A stretch of 64,000 bases of DNA from Brevibacterium gallinarum (GTDB lineage Bacteria; Actinomycetota; Actinomycetes; Actinomycetales; Brevibacteriaceae). The number at the start of each line of letters is the position of its first letter. Position 1 is the stretch's first letter. Location: the NCBI RefSeq assembly GCF_014836885.1, contig NZ_JACSPY010000004.1, positions 1 through 64,000 of the forward strand, in the 5' to 3' direction. Below are positions 1 through 9,148 of this stretch, one piece after another. The position numbers were made by a program, and so were the translations under genes. The notes below the pieces were generated by a model. It did not search any database. It saw only the letters and a program-made list of their open reading frames with translations, and was not told the DNA's origin.

Positions 1-1
1 C

Positions 2-82
2 AATCAGCATCGAGCCCACACCGCTATCGGAGGCCTCACCCCAGCCGACCGCGTTCACAACCTCACGGGGAACTACACCTAG
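2..82 (+). CDS. Transposase C-terminus, partial (IS481/IS3-like)
   Basis: An open frame enters from the left edge and stops at TAG 80-82. The 26 visible codons contain HRAHTAIGGLTPADRV, the typical tail of rve-type (IS481/IS3) transposases, where a YNxxRPHxAxGG-like segment follows the last catalytic Glu. Catalytic residues lie outside the window, so integrity cannot be judged. No terminal inverted repeat could be recognised between the stop and the next gene. It may be the end of a complete element or a remnant. Confidence 0.6.
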   Translation, partial: NQHRAHTAIGGLTPADRVHNLTGNYT

Positions 83-218
83 CGCGACCCACACCTCGGC
101 AGCGGCCGTCCGACACCTCGGTCACCAGCCCGTGAGACAGGCGGCACACCGGTGGACAGGTTGGTACAGTTTCTCCAATCCACCTAGAGCCCCACGTCAC
201 ACAGAGGATGTGAGCAGC

Positions 219-1856
219 ATGCCAGCTTCCGAGATCTCCGCCGGTCATGTGATCGTCAAGTCATTGGCCGCCCATGGCGTCAAGCGCGTCTATGTCGTGC
301 CCGGCGAGAGTTTCCTCGACGTGCTCGATGGGCTGCACGACTCGCCGATCGACACCGTCGTGTGCCGCCATGAGGGCGGGGCCGCCTATATGGCTGAGGC
401 CGACGGCAAGCTCGGCGAGCTGCCGGGCATCGCCATGGTCACCCGCGGCCCGGGTGCGGCGAACGCGCACGTGGGCCTGCACACCGCCTGGCAGGATTCG
501 ACGGCGATGGTGCTCTTCGTCGGGCTCATCCCGTTCGAGCACCGGGAGAAGGAGGCGTTCCAGGAGTTCGACCCCAAAGCGTGGTTCGACACCGGCGCCA
601 AGCGCGTCATGATCCTCGACCACCCGGAGCGGGCCTCCGAGGTGGTCGCCGAGGCGATGTTCGCTGCGGTCTCCGGCCGTCCCGGCCCGGTGGTCGTCGG
701 CCTGCCCGAGGACATCATCACCCAGCCCAACGACGGGATCATCCACCCGCAGATCCCCGTCGCGCAGGGCGGCATGACGGTCACCGACTGGAAGGCTCTG
801 AAGTCCGCGCTCATGGAGGCTGAGCGGCCGCTGTTCGTCTTCGGCGGCAATGACTGGACCGATGAGGGTGCCGACACCTTCACCCAGTGGCTGGAGTCGC
901 ACAATCTGCCGGCAGCTGCCGAGTGGCGCTGTGAGGGCACCGTCCCGTTCGGCTCGCCGAGCTATGTCGGCCCGCTGGGCTATGGGCGCCCGCAGCACAC
1001 CCACGAGGTGCTCGACGGCTCGGATCTGCTCGTCTTCGTCGGCACTGTTCCCGGTGACGTCATCACCGATGGGTTCACCGCCCGGCAGAATTGGGAGCGC
1101 AAGAACTTCATCGTCACCATCGACCCGTCGCTGCGCGGACGCTCAGGTCCGGTGACCCACCAGATCGTGGCCAAGCCCGATGTGTTCGTCCGCGACCTTG
1201 TGCGCATGGACCTGCCGGTGTGCGACTCGTGGCGGACGTGGACGAATGAGCTGCGCGCCAAGCAGGTCGAGTTCTCCACCCCGCCGTCGGCTGAGCCCGG
1301 TGACGGGCAGGCGAAGATGGCGACGATGATGGCCAATCTCGTCAAGCGTCTCGATGAGGATGCGATGGTGACCTTCGGTGCCGGTGAGCACACGAACTGG
1401 GCGCACCGCTACTTCCCCACGAACGGCTATGCCTCGATGATCTCGGCCCGCAACGGCTCGATGGGCTACTCGGTGCCGTCGGCGGTGGCGGCGAGCCTGC
1501 AGTACCCGAAGCGGCAGGTCATCTCGATCGCCGGTGATGGGGAGTTCCTCATGAACGCCCAGGAGCTCGCCACCGCCAAGCAGTACGGCGCCACCCCGCT
1601 CATCATCGTGATGGACAACCAGGAGTACGGCACGATCCGGACCCACCAGGAGCGGGCGTACCCGAAGCGAGTCTCGGGCACGCAGCTGGAGAATCCGGAC
1701 TTCGCGCTCTTCGCGCAGGCCTTCGGCGGATTCGGCATCCGGGTCGAGAAGGACACCGACATCCCCGGTGCCCTCGATGAGGCGTTCGAGGCGACCGAGA
1801 ACGGCCAGTTCGCCCTCATCCATCTCATCGTCGAACAGCGCGTCAAGGCCTACTGA
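219..1856 (+). CDS. Thiamine-diphosphate-dependent enzyme, acetolactate synthase-like
   Basis: A 545-residue member of the TPP-enzyme superfamily with the usual Pyr, central and PP domains. Seen: RHEGGAAYMAEADGK (about residue 50) holding the Glu that activates the cofactor, GPGAANAHVG, and the GDGEFLMNAQE...DNQEYG segment near residue 430 that binds Mg-TPP (GDG followed about 25 residues on by N). The ATG at 219 has an AGAGGA ribosome site 10 bases upstream; the frame is open further upstream but lacks such a site. It resembles acetolactate synthase large subunits, but no small regulatory subunit or other ilv gene adjoins it, so a different 2-keto acid substrate (benzoylformate- or sulfopyruvate-decarboxylase-like) is possible. 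It stands alone, convergent with the molybdate operon. Confidence 0.85.
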   Translation: MPASEISAGHVIVKSLAAHGVKRVYVVPGESFLDVLDGLHDSPIDTVVCRHEGGAAYMAEADGKLGELPGIAMVTRGPGAANAHVGLHTAWQDSTAMVLFVGLIPFEHREKEAFQEFDPKAWFDTGAKRVMILDHPERASEVVAEAMFAAVSGRPGPVVVGLPEDIITQPNDGIIHPQIPVAQGGMTVTDWKALKSALMEAERPLFVFGGNDWTDEGADTFTQWLESHNLPAAAEWRCEGTVPFGSPSYVGPLGYGRPQHTHEVLDGSDLLVFVGTVPGDVITDGFTARQNWERKNFIVTIDPSLRGRSGPVTHQIVAKPDVFVRDLVRMDLPVCDSWRTWTNELRAKQVEFSTPPSAEPGDGQAKMATMMANLVKRLDEDAMVTFGAGEHTNWAHRYFPTNGYASMISARNGSMGYSVPSAVAASLQYPKRQVISIAGDGEFLMNAQELATAKQYGATPLIIVMDNQEYGTIRTHQERAYPKRVSGTQLENPDFALFAQAFGGFGIRVEKDTDIPGALDEAFEATENGQFALIHLIVEQRVKAY

Positions 1857-1867
1857 GCGACAGCGCG

Positions 1868-2575
1868 TCAGCTGAAGAAGCGGGTGGCGAACCCGGGCAC
1901 CGGGTTCGCCGCCGCTTCGGCTGTGGTCCCGGCCTGGACGACCGCACCCTCGTCGAGCACGATCACCCGGTCGGCCAGCGCCTCGACATCGGCACGATCG
2001 TGGCTGATGAGCAGTGCGGTGGCATCACCGAGCAGCTCGGTCAGCAGCGCACGGATGTGCGGCACGCTGTCGCGGTCAAGGGCTGACATCGGCTCATCGA
2101 GCAGCAGCAGGTCCGGTTCGGCGATCGCGGCCCGGGCGATCGCCGCCCGCTGGGCCTGCCCGCCGGAGAGCTGGTGCGGCCGCCGGTCCTCCATTCCGGC
2201 CAGGTCGACGCGCTCGAGCATCGAGGCGGCCCGGATGCGGGCCTCCCGGCGGGCCACCCCGCGGCAGCGCAGCGCGAAGGCGACGTTGTCGACGACGGTC
2301 ATGGTGGGAAACAGCAGCGGCGCCTGTGCCAGCTGCACGATCCCGCGCTTGTGGGAGGGCACCCGCACCTTCCGGCCGGTGGTGCGCACAATCGGGCGTG
2401 CGCCCAGGGTGATCTCCGCCTCGGGCGGGGTCAGCAGCCCGGAGAGCACATCGAAGGTCGTCGACTTGCCGGCCCCGTTCGGCCCGATGAGCGCCGTCGT
2501 CGACCCGGCCGGGACCGCGATGTCGATGTCGAGCCCGCGGGCCGGCAGCCGGAAGACAGCAGACAGTTCGCTCAT
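1868..2575 (-). CDS. modC: Molybdate ABC transporter ATPase (ModC-like, no TOBE domain)
   Basis: A 235-residue ABC ATPase. Walker [10 protein letters not shown] lies near residue 35, the signature LSGGQAQR near 135, Walker B LLLLDEP near 155 and the H-loop in LLISHDRAD. It should power molybdate import with ModB. Typical ModC is about 350 residues with a C-terminal TOBE domain that binds oxyanion; this protein ends straight after the nucleotide-binding domain. A TOBE domain is instead encoded in the regulator at 4334-4732. Its start overlaps the modB stop by 4 bases, which implies translational coupling. The frame is open upstream, but the coupled ATG at 2575 fits the family start. Confidence 0.85.
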   Translation of the reverse strand: MSELSAVFRLPARGLDIDIAVPAGSTTALIGPNGAGKSTTFDVLSGLLTPPEAEITLGARPIVRTTGRKVRVPSHKRGIVQLAQAPLLFPTMTVVDNVAFALRCRGVARREARIRAASMLERVDLAGMEDRRPHQLSGGQAQRAAIARAAIAEPDLLLLDEPMSALDRDSVPHIRALLTELLGDATALLISHDRADVEALADRVIVLDEGAVVQAGTTAEAAANPVPGFATRFFS

Positions 2576-3357
2576 CTGCGCGCCTGCTTGGGGGTGCGGT
2601 AGGTGGCCACGACGATGGTGAAGGCGATGACCATGAGCACGACCGACAGCGCGATCGCCTGGGCCGGGTCGGTTTCGCGGGCGAGGTAGATCTCCAGCGG
2701 CATCGTGCGGGTGCGGCCCTGCAGGGAGCCGGCGAAGGTGAGGGTGGCGCCGAACTCGCCCAGTGCCCGGGCGAAGCACAGCACCGTGCCCGAGGCGAGG
2801 GCAGGGGCGAGCACCGGTATCGTCACCGTCAGCAGGGTGCGGGTGGGGCTGGCGCCCAGACCTGCGGCGATGCGCTCATAGCGCGGGTCGGTGCTGCGCA
2901 GCGCGCCTTCGAGCGTCATGACCATGAAGGGCAGCGACACGAAGGTCTGCGCCAGGACGACGGCGATGGTGGTGAAGGCGATCGAGATGCCGCCTGCTTC
3001 GAGGTAGCGGCCGATGAGGCCCATGCGCCCGAAGGTGTACAGCAGTGCGATGCCGCCGACGACCGGCGGCAGCACCAAGGGCAGCAGGCCCAGCGAGCGC
3101 AGCACTCGCCGGCCGGGGAACCGGGCGCGGGCCAGCACGAAGGCCAGCGGCACTCCGCCGAGCAGGCACAGTCCGGTGGCTGCCAGCGAGGTCCGCAGCG
3201 ACAGTCGCAGAGCGGTCAGCGCCGAGTCCGAGCTGATGAGGTCCCATAGGGAGGCGTAGGGCACCTGGGTCAGCAGCCCGATGATGGGCACGATGACGAT
3301 GGCCGCCCCGCAGGCTGCGGGCAGCCAGAGCCAGCGCGGCAGACCAGCGTGACTCAC
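2572..3357 (-). CDS. modB: Molybdate ABC transporter permease
   Basis: A 261-residue inner-membrane permease with five to six hydrophobic segments. The EAA-type cytoplasmic loop reads [20 protein letters not shown], where the family has EAAxxxGxxxxxxxxxxxLP, followed by [17 protein letters not shown], typical of ModB/CysT permeases. It forms the channel between ModA and ModC. The start is a GTG at 3357 whose last two bases are part of the modA stop (GTGA overlap), and the gene overlaps modC by ATGA, so all three are coupled. Assignment to molybdate rather than sulfate rests on ModA and on the nearby TOBE regulator. Confidence 0.88.
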   Translation of the reverse strand: MSHAGLPRWLWLPAACGAAIVIVPIIGLLTQVPYASLWDLISSDSALTALRLSLRTSLAATGLCLLGGVPLAFVLARARFPGRRVLRSLGLLPLVLPPVVGGIALLYTFGRMGLIGRYLEAGGISIAFTTIAVVLAQTFVSLPFMVMTLEGALRSTDPRYERIAAGLGASPTRTLLTVTIPVLAPALASGTVLCFARALGEFGATLTFAGSLQGRTRTMPLEIYLARETDPAQAIALSVVLMVIAFTIVVATYRTPKQARR

Positions 3358-4142
3358 GGTGAGCCGAAGCCGGCGTCAGCCAGCGCTTCCCGGCCGGTGT
3401 CGGAGAGCACGTAGTCGACCCACTGCTGGGCGGCCTCGGCGTTCTCCGAGGACTTCAGCACGCCGATCGGGTAGTTGTTGATGACCTCGGCGGCTTCGGG
3501 GAAGTCCACGGCGGTGACGTCATCTCCGGCACCGGTGGAGTCGGTGACGTACACGAGTCCGGCGTCAGCCTGGCCGGAGGTGACCTTGCCGAGCACATCG
3601 GTCACTGCGTTCTCCTCGCTCACAGGTGAGAGTTCGACACCGGCGAGCTCGGCGACCTCCTGGGTGGCGGCACCGCAGGGCACCTCGGGTGCGCAGATGA
3701 CCAGTGAGATGTCATCGGCGCTCAGGCTGTGCAGGTCCTCGACGCCTCTGGGATTGTCCGGGGCGGTGACGATGGTGAGGGTGTTGGTGGCGAACATCTG
3801 CGGCTGGCCCTCCATCAGGTCCTCGTCGGTCATCTTGTCCATGTTCTTCTCATTGGCTGAGGCGAACACGTCGGCAGGAGCCCCGGCCTGCATCTGGGCG
3901 ACGAGGTCGGAGGAACCGCCGAAGGAGAAGTCGACGGAGGTGCCGGTCTCCTCCTCGAAGGACTCGCCGAGATCGGCGAAGACCTGGTTGAGAGAGGCGG
4001 CAGCGAAGACGGTGATGGAGCCGCCGCCGGACTCGGCGCCGTTGTCTGACCCGGCGCTGTTGCCGGACCCGTCGGAGCAGGCGGTGAGCATGAGGGCGGC
4101 AGCCGCCGTGAGCGCTCCGGTGGTGATGAGCGTCGATTTCAT
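3354..4142 (-). CDS. modA: Molybdate-binding lipoprotein ModA
   Basis: A 262-residue solute-binding protein. It begins with a signal peptide and lipobox (LMLTACSDG; Cys near residue 20), then a Ser/Gly/Asn-rich linker, then [13 protein letters not shown], the ModA hallmark in which serine side chains hold the oxyanion. [20 protein letters not shown] and GLVYVTDS follow family spacing. It captures molybdate or tungstate outside the membrane and hands it to ModB. The ATG at 4142 begins a correct lipoprotein signal; upstream in-frame codons do not. First gene of modABC, 191 bases downstream of the co-oriented TOBE regulator. Confidence 0.9.
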   Translation of the reverse strand: MKSTLITTGALTAAAALMLTACSDGSGNSAGSDNGAESGGGSITVFAAASLNQVFADLGESFEEETGTSVDFSFGGSSDLVAQMQAGAPADVFASANEKNMDKMTDEDLMEGQPQMFATNTLTIVTAPDNPRGVEDLHSLSADDISLVICAPEVPCGAATQEVAELAGVELSPVSEENAVTDVLGKVTSGQADAGLVYVTDSTGAGDDVTAVDFPEAAEVINNYPIGVLKSSENAEAAQQWVDYVLSDTGREALADAGFGSP

Positions 4143-4333
4143 GAGTGTGGCTCCCTTGCTGCGTGTCCATGCTGGCAGCAGTCCCCGCCAGCTTGAGCAC
4201 ACCGTAGCACTGCATGTGCGTTCGATGCGCGGGATTCCACACGATGATTACGAGGCTCTTTCCACCTCGACCCGCAGATGCGGATCTATTGAGGTCTGGG
4301 CGGGTGCGCCTGCACACACGCGCCGCACCCGAG

Positions 4334-4732
4334 TCAGCGCTTCGGCATCTCCAGCAGCACCTGGGTGGCCTTGACGACGACGGTTGTGACATCGCCGACG
4401 GTGAGCTCAAGCTCCTCGACAGCCTCAGCCGACATGAGAGAGACGACCCGGTAGGGACCGCACTGAACGTCGACCTGAGCCATGACGCCGTCCTTCTTCA
4501 CGGCGGTGACGAGACCGACGAACCGGTTGCGGGCCGAGGACTGCACAGCGGCCGGATCCTTCGGCAGGACCGCGGTCGCGCGGGCCAGCTCGGCGAGCTC
4601 AGCTCCATCGACGACGGCGCGCCCGCTGCTGTCGAGGCGCTGGGAGAGCTTTCCGGCGTGGATCCACCGGCGAAGTGTGTCATCACTGACCCCCATGAAC
4701 AAAGCAGCATCGGAGATCCGCAGATCAGCCAT
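4334..4732 (-). CDS. HTH plus TOBE molybdate-responsive regulator
   Basis: A 132-residue protein. Residues 1-50 (MADLRISDAALFMGVSDDTL) are an excisionase/MerR-like helix-turn-helix. Residues 65-130 (SARNRFVGLVTAVKKDG and EELELTVGDVTTVVVKAT) are a TOBE/Mop domain, which binds molybdate. The arrangement matches actinobacterial TOBE-domain regulators that replace ModE. It sits upstream of and co-oriented with modABC, so it probably senses intracellular molybdate and tunes the importer; this is inference. A GGTGGAG ribosome site precedes the ATG. The TOBE domain missing from ModC is supplied here. Confidence 0.8.
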   Translation of the reverse strand: MADLRISDAALFMGVSDDTLRRWIHAGKLSQRLDSSGRAVVDGAELAELARATAVLPKDPAAVQSSARNRFVGLVTAVKKDGVMAQVDVQCGPYRVVSLMSAEAVEELELTVGDVTTVVVKATQVLLEMPKR

Positions 4733-4814
4733 GGCTCCACCTTTCCATTGATCGGGGTGACTGGTTCAGGCTTCAATCATTCTGCCACGCCAGCACGTCA
4801 CATGCAGACCTGAC

Positions 4815-4824
4815 TATATAGCGG
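4815..4824 (-). promoter_or_regulatory. Promoter/ModE-like half-site upstream of TOBE regulator
   Basis: On the minus strand the sequence reads CCGCTATATA about 85 bases upstream of the TOBE regulator start. It is the only AT-rich block in the 4733-4916 divergent spacer and can serve as a -10 region. It also matches the CGCTATATA core of the enterobacterial ModE half-site, but no second TATAT arm is visible at the expected distance. Functional assignment is tentative. Confidence 0.3.
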
Positions 4825-4916
4825 ATTTCATACGCTGCACACATGAGCCGACGTGCGGACCGCTCCCGGCAGGAGGATGGCCTCGATTCTACTCTCCACT
4901 GTGCCACGATGGGGGT

Positions 4917-5333
4917 ATGCACGACGATCTCTCTCCAGCGGATTTTCCGCTCACCACGACGGACAAGCTGCGCTATTCCGACACCGACAGACAGGGCCAC
5001 ATCAACAACGCGGTCTTCGCGACGTTCTTCGAAACCGGTCGCGTCGAGATCATCTCCCAGATCGAGCAGCACGCCGAGGTCACCGACCGCGAATTCGTGC
5101 TCGCGCGGATCACGATCGACTATCTGCAGGAAGTCCACTGGCCGGGCACCGTGACGATCGGCAGCCGGATCAGCCGGGTCGGCACCTCCTCGCTGACGGT
5201 CGAACAGGTGATCGTCGTCGACGAGGCCGTGTGTGCGCGAGCCGAATCGGTGATGGTGCAGATCCGCACAAGCACCCGCCGCTCCGAACCGTTCGACGAT
5301 GCAGCGCGGGAATTCTTCGACACCCTGAGATGA
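4917..5333 (+). CDS. Acyl-CoA thioesterase, 4HBT hotdog family
   Basis: A 138-residue single-hotdog protein. LRYSDTDRQGHINNAVFATF near residue 18 is the 4HBT motif, with the catalytic Asp and the HINN box. The rest (VHWPGTVTIGSRISRVGTSS) is the beta-sheet core. Such enzymes hydrolyse acyl-CoA thioesters; the substrate is not evident. A G-rich stretch lies directly before ATG 4917. It is divergent from the TOBE regulator and is followed by a small conserved-looking gene on the same strand, without coupling. Confidence 0.8.
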   Translation: MHDDLSPADFPLTTTDKLRYSDTDRQGHINNAVFATFFETGRVEIISQIEQHAEVTDREFVLARITIDYLQEVHWPGTVTIGSRISRVGTSSLTVEQVIVVDEAVCARAESVMVQIRTSTRRSEPFDDAAREFFDTLR

Positions 5334-5406
5334 GCGGTCACCGACACGCCCCTTGAGGTTTCCAAGCACGTGAGTGTCGGCATAAGCTGGATGGACGAAG
5401 GAGGCG

Positions 5407-5670
5407 ATGACCATGACGAAGAGCGGACAGGAATCGAGCAGCTCAGGCTCGAAGGGTCTCGACAAGGTCGAAGAGGCCGCCGAGAAGGTGCTTGGCGACT
5501 CGCAGGTCGGCAAGGGCGAACGCGTCGGCTATGTCGAAGACGATTCCGAGGCGCGCACTGCCGCGACTGCGGCAGCACACGGAGATGAGGCGATTCTGCA
5601 GGAAGACGGCACCCACCTCATCATCAGCAAGACCGAAGGCGATCCACCCGTCGACACCTGGCGGCACTGA
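5407..5670 (+). CDS. Small hypothetical acidic protein
   Basis: An 87-residue soluble, Ser/Lys/Glu-rich protein with no signal peptide or membrane segment. The first half (GSKGLDKVEEAAEKVLGDS) looks helical and the second (EAILQEDGTHLIISKTEGDP) looks like two short strands. A strong AAGGAGG ribosome site precedes ATG 5407, and a strong hairpin follows the stop, which supports a real monocistronic gene. I do not recognise the family. Confidence 0.6.
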   Translation: MTMTKSGQESSSSGSKGLDKVEEAAEKVLGDSQVGKGERVGYVEDDSEARTAATAAAHGDEAILQEDGTHLIISKTEGDPPVDTWRH

Positions 5671-5683
5671 ATCGCAGCACTGG

Positions 5684-5715
5684 GCAGAGCCCGTCGGATC
5701 ACCGGCGGGCTCTGC
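5684..5715 (+). terminator. Hairpin terminator after the 87-residue gene
   Basis: A perfect 10-bp inverted repeat, GCAGAGCCCG and CGGGCTCTGC, with a 12-base loop, 13 bases after the stop. There is no T-run, as is common in high-GC actinobacteria. Confidence 0.6.
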
Positions 5716-5824
5716 TGCTGCCCACCGGGTCTCCCAGCGGGATTCGCTACAGTGAAGCAGCGCGCTCCGACGCGCCGCCTCGCCCTGTCCACTCCCGCTG
5801 CTGACCCGATAGCGAATCCTCCAT

Positions 5825-8800
5825 ATGCACTCTGCACCGTCCTCCCCGCGCCGCGAGCGCGCCTCCCGCATCCTCACAAGCGTCTATCTCGCTGCCGCCT
5901 TCTGCGCGCTGGCGATCTGGCTGCTCGATCGGCTGGCGCCGGGACTGGGCTTCTGGCCGGGCATCGTGTTCGGCACCTTCATCACGCCGCTGGCACCGAA
6001 CCCGGCATCGATCGTCACCCTGTTCATCCTGGCGTGGATGCTCATGCGGCGGATGCGGCTGGCACTGGGCATCATCATCGCCTTCGAGCTCCTCGGCCTG
6101 CTCGCCGCCAGCGGTGTCCTCGTCGCCGCCGCCAACGACCACCTCGGCATCGAGACCACGGTGATGCTCGTCGCGATCGTCAGTCTGCACATCCTCAGTC
6201 TCATCGCCTCACTGGCGATCATCGCCCTGGGCATCTGGCTGCTGCCGATGTTCCCCGCCCGCGTCGGCTTCACCGCCGGGCTGCGCGCGAGCATCGTCTT
6301 CATCGTCGGCGGCCTCGTCACCCTTGCCTACGCCGTCATCGCCTCGGCGCTGACGATCCACGACGCCGAGTTCGGCTTCGACGCGGTGACCGCTGCACTG
6401 CTGCGGGCCTTCTCGGCGGGTGATCCCGACCAGTTCGATGTCAGGCATCTGCCGTTCTGGGTGCCGGTGACGATCTCGACGCTGACGGCGGTGACGATCT
6501 TCCTCACCGTCTACGTGCTGCTGCGGCCGACCCGCACGCCGGGCTCCTGGCATGCGGCGCAGGAGATCCGGCTGCGCACCCTCCTCGAGCGCTTCCCGGG
6601 TGAGGACTCGCTGGCGTACTTCGCCACCCGCCGCGACCGGGATGCGATCTTCTCCCCCGGTGACGACGCCGCGGTGACCTTCCGCCAGCAGGGCTCCCAC
6701 AGCCTCGCCGGCGGGGACCCGCTGGGCAATCCGGCGCATTGGGGGCAGGCGATCGATGGCTGGATCGCCCACGCCCGCTCCTTCGGGCAGGTCCCGGTGG
6801 CCTGTTCGGTCTCCGAAGCCGGCGCCCGCGCCTTCGCCGCCCGCGGCTTCTCGATCATCCCGATGGGCGATGAGGCGATCATCCGCCCGCAGCAGTTCGA
6901 TCTGCACCTCTCCGGCCTGGCTGAGGTCGCCCGCGCCGCCAAGCGCGTCGCCCGGGCCGGTGTGTCGATCCAGGTCAGGCGGCTCTCCGAGCTGCCCACC
7001 GCGGAGCTGCAGGAGTGGGGCCGGTGCGCTGAGAGGTGGCGTGGCGGGGAGGCCGACCGCGGGTTCACGATGGCACTGAATCGCTGGGGCGATCTCGCTG
7101 ACGCCGACACCGTCATCGTCACCGCCGCCGGCGCCGAGGGGCCGGTCGGGCTGCTGAGCTTCGTTCCCGTCGGCTCTGGGCTGAGTCTCGATGTCATGCG
7201 CCATGACCGCCGGCTGGCCCCCAACGGCATCACCGAGGCGATGGTCGCAGCACTCGTCGGCTGGGCTGAAGAGCACGGCATCGACGAGGTGTCGCTCAAC
7301 TTCGTGATGTTCCGCCGCGTGTTCTCCGAAGCCGAACGCGTCGGACGCAGGCCGAGTGTTGACTTCCAGTCCCGGCTGCTCGGCTTCTTCGACCGCTACT
7401 TCCAGCTCGAATCGCTGTACCGCTCGAACAAGAAGTACCTGCCCGACTGGCGTCCGCGCTATCTGTGCGTACCGGTCTCCGGTGCCCTCGCCCCGGCCGC
7501 GCTGGCCTTCTCGATGGCAGAGGGCTTCCTGCCGGAGATGTTCGGCCGGCCGGCAGCCGGTGGTGAGCTCAACGACTCCGAGCTGCAGGAGCTCAGCGCA
7601 GCGCTGAGTGCGGTGCGGGCTGAGCGGATGCCGCAGCAGGCCCGCCGTGCACCGGTGACGCAGCACCGCATCGCGCATGCCGAGCAGCTGCAGGCGGCCG
7701 GCCTGCCGCCGTATCCGATCGGGCTGCGGGCACAGCGGTCGCTGGCCGAGGTCGGCGGGATCGATGCGTGGCCCGACGAGGTGCCGGTCAGCGGCCGGAT
7801 CCGGCATCTGCGCCGGCACGGCGGTGTCGTCTTCGCCGACCTCATCGACCGTGACGTGACCGTGCAGGTGGTGCTCGAGCGCGACAGCCTCGACGGTGAC
7901 TTCGCGGCACTCACCGATGCTCTCGACACCGGTGACATCGTCGTGGTCACCGGCCGGCGGGGGCGCTCACGCACCGGCACCCCGTCGGTGCTCGCCACCG
8001 GGCTGACGCCGGCGGCCAAGGCGCTTGTGCCGATCCCGTTCGAGGGCATCGGCAATGCGGAGTTCCGGGCCCGGCACCGATCTCTCGATCTGCTCGTCAA
8101 CCCGCACGCGCTGCGCCTGCTCGAAACGCGGTCGCAGGTGATGGCGACCACCCGCCGGGTGCTGACCGAGCGCGGCTTCGCCGAGGTCGAGACCCCGGTG
8201 CTCAACACGGTCCACGGCGGGGCGACCGCCCGGCCGTTCCACACCTACATCAACGCCTATTCGACGCCGCTGACGCTGCGCATCGCCCCGGAGCTCTACC
8301 TCAAGCGGCTGCTCGTGGCCGGTTCGGGCCCGATCTTCGAACTGTCGCGCAACTTCCGCAACGAAGGCGCCGATGCCACGCACAACCCGGAGTTCACCTC
8401 CCTGGAGGCGTATCTGCCGTTCTCCGACTATGTCGATATGGCGCGGCTGACGCAGCAACTCATCCAGACTGTGGCCACGACGATCCACGGCAGCCCTCAG
8501 CTGCCGCTGCTCACCGGCGACCTCGACGACTCCGGAGCACCGGCCCGGGAGCTGACCGACATCTCCGGGGACTGGCCGCTGGTGCCGGTGTGCGAAGCGC
8601 TCTCGCAGCGGCTGGCCGCACCGATCTCACTGGACACGGACATGGAGATCCTCATGGAGCTCGCCCGCGATCACGGCATCGCCCTGACGCCGACGATGGG
8701 GCCCGGTGCGATCATCGAGGAGCTCTACGGCGAGCTCGTCGAGGCGGAGACCGTCACGCCGACCTTCTACTGCGATTTCCCCGCCGAGACCTCGCCGCTG

Positions 8801-9115
8801 ACCGGCCCGCACCGGTCGAAGCCGGGACTGGTCGAGCGCTGGGATCTCGTCATCAACGGCATGGAGGTCGGCACCGCCTACTCCGAGCTGGCCGATCCGA
8901 TCGAGCAGCGGCGCCGGCTGACCGAGCAGTCGTGGAAGGCCGCCCACGGCGACGCCGAGGCGATGGAGGTCGATGAGGACTTCCTCGCCGCGCTCGAGGC
9001 GGGGATGCCGCCGGCAGGCGGGCTCGGCATCGGCATGGATCGGCTCGTCATGCTCATGACGAACACGACGATCCGAGAGGTGCTGACCTTCCCGTTCGTG
9101 CGTCCGCGCCGCTGA
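5825..9115 (+). CDS. lysX: Bifunctional lysylphosphatidylglycerol synthetase/lysyl-tRNA synthetase LysX
   Basis: A 1096-residue fusion. Residues 1-235 are a membrane domain of about six helices. Residues 240-590 are the DUF2156/MprF-type transferase domain (ITEAMVAALVGWAEEH, YRSNKKYLPDWRPRY). About 640-740 is an OB-fold anticodon domain (VSGRIRHLRRHGGVVFADL). About 770-1096 is a class II LysRS core with motif 2 FRNEGADATHNPEFTSLEAY and motif 3 GIGMDRLVMLM. LysX charges tRNA with lysine and transfers it to phosphatidylglycerol, lowering membrane negative charge and giving tolerance to cationic peptides, as in mycobacteria. A second, housekeeping LysRS is expected elsewhere. ATG 5825 is the first start of the open frame and suits the first membrane helix. 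The gene is monocistronic. Confidence 0.93.
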   Translation: MHSAPSSPRRERASRILTSVYLAAAFCALAIWLLDRLAPGLGFWPGIVFGTFITPLAPNPASIVTLFILAWMLMRRMRLALGIIIAFELLGLLAASGVLVAAANDHLGIETTVMLVAIVSLHILSLIASLAIIALGIWLLPMFPARVGFTAGLRASIVFIVGGLVTLAYAVIASALTIHDAEFGFDAVTAALLRAFSAGDPDQFDVRHLPFWVPVTISTLTAVTIFLTVYVLLRPTRTPGSWHAAQEIRLRTLLERFPGEDSLAYFATRRDRDAIFSPGDDAAVTFRQQGSHSLAGGDPLGNPAHWGQAIDGWIAHARSFGQVPVACSVSEAGARAFAARGFSIIPMGDEAIIRPQQFDLHLSGLAEVARAAKRVARAGVSIQVRRLSELPTAELQEWGRCAERWRGGEADRGFTMALNRWGDLADADTVIVTAAGAEGPVGLLSFVPVGSGLSLDVMRHDRRLAPNGITEAMVAALVGWAEEHGIDEVSLNFVMFRRVFSEAERVGRRPSVDFQSRLLGFFDRYFQLESLYRSNKKYLPDWRPRYLCVPVSGALAPAALAFSMAEGFLPEMFGRPAAGGELNDSELQELSAALSAVRAERMPQQARRAPVTQHRIAHAEQLQAAGLPPYPIGLRAQRSLAEVGGIDAWPDEVPVSGRIRHLRRHGGVVFADLIDRDVTVQVVLERDSLDGDFAALTDALDTGDIVVVTGRRGRSRTGTPSVLATGLTPAAKALVPIPFEGIGNAEFRARHRSLDLLVNPHALRLLETRSQVMATTRRVLTERGFAEVETPVLNTVHGGATARPFHTYINAYSTPLTLRIAPELYLKRLLVAGSGPIFELSRNFRNEGADATHNPEFTSLEAYLPFSDYVDMARLTQQLIQTVATTIHGSPQLPLLTGDLDDSGAPARELTDISGDWPLVPVCEALSQRLAAPISLDTDMEILMELARDHGIALTPTMGPGAIIEELYGELVEAETVTPTFYCDFPAETSPLTGPHRSKPGLVERWDLVINGMEVGTAYSELADPIEQRRRLTEQSWKAAHGDAEAMEVDEDFLAALEAGMPPAGGLGIGMDRLVMLMTNTTIREVLTFPFVRPRR

Positions 9116-9116
9116 A

Positions 9117-9144
9117 CCCGGCGCTGCGGGCCCGCTGCGCCGGG
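9117..9144. terminator. Bidirectional terminator between lysX and chrA
   Basis: CCCGGCGC and GCGCCGGG flank an internal GCGGGCCCGC palindrome, starting 1 base after the lysX stop. The flanks extend the pairing imperfectly. It fills the 33-base convergent gap and can stop transcription from both sides. Confidence 0.65.
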
Positions 9145-9148
9145 AGGT

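Noticed and set aside
6209..7819. Minus-strand frame of 536 codons inside lysX
   Set aside because: No recognisable motifs, fully inside a gene with strong domain evidence.
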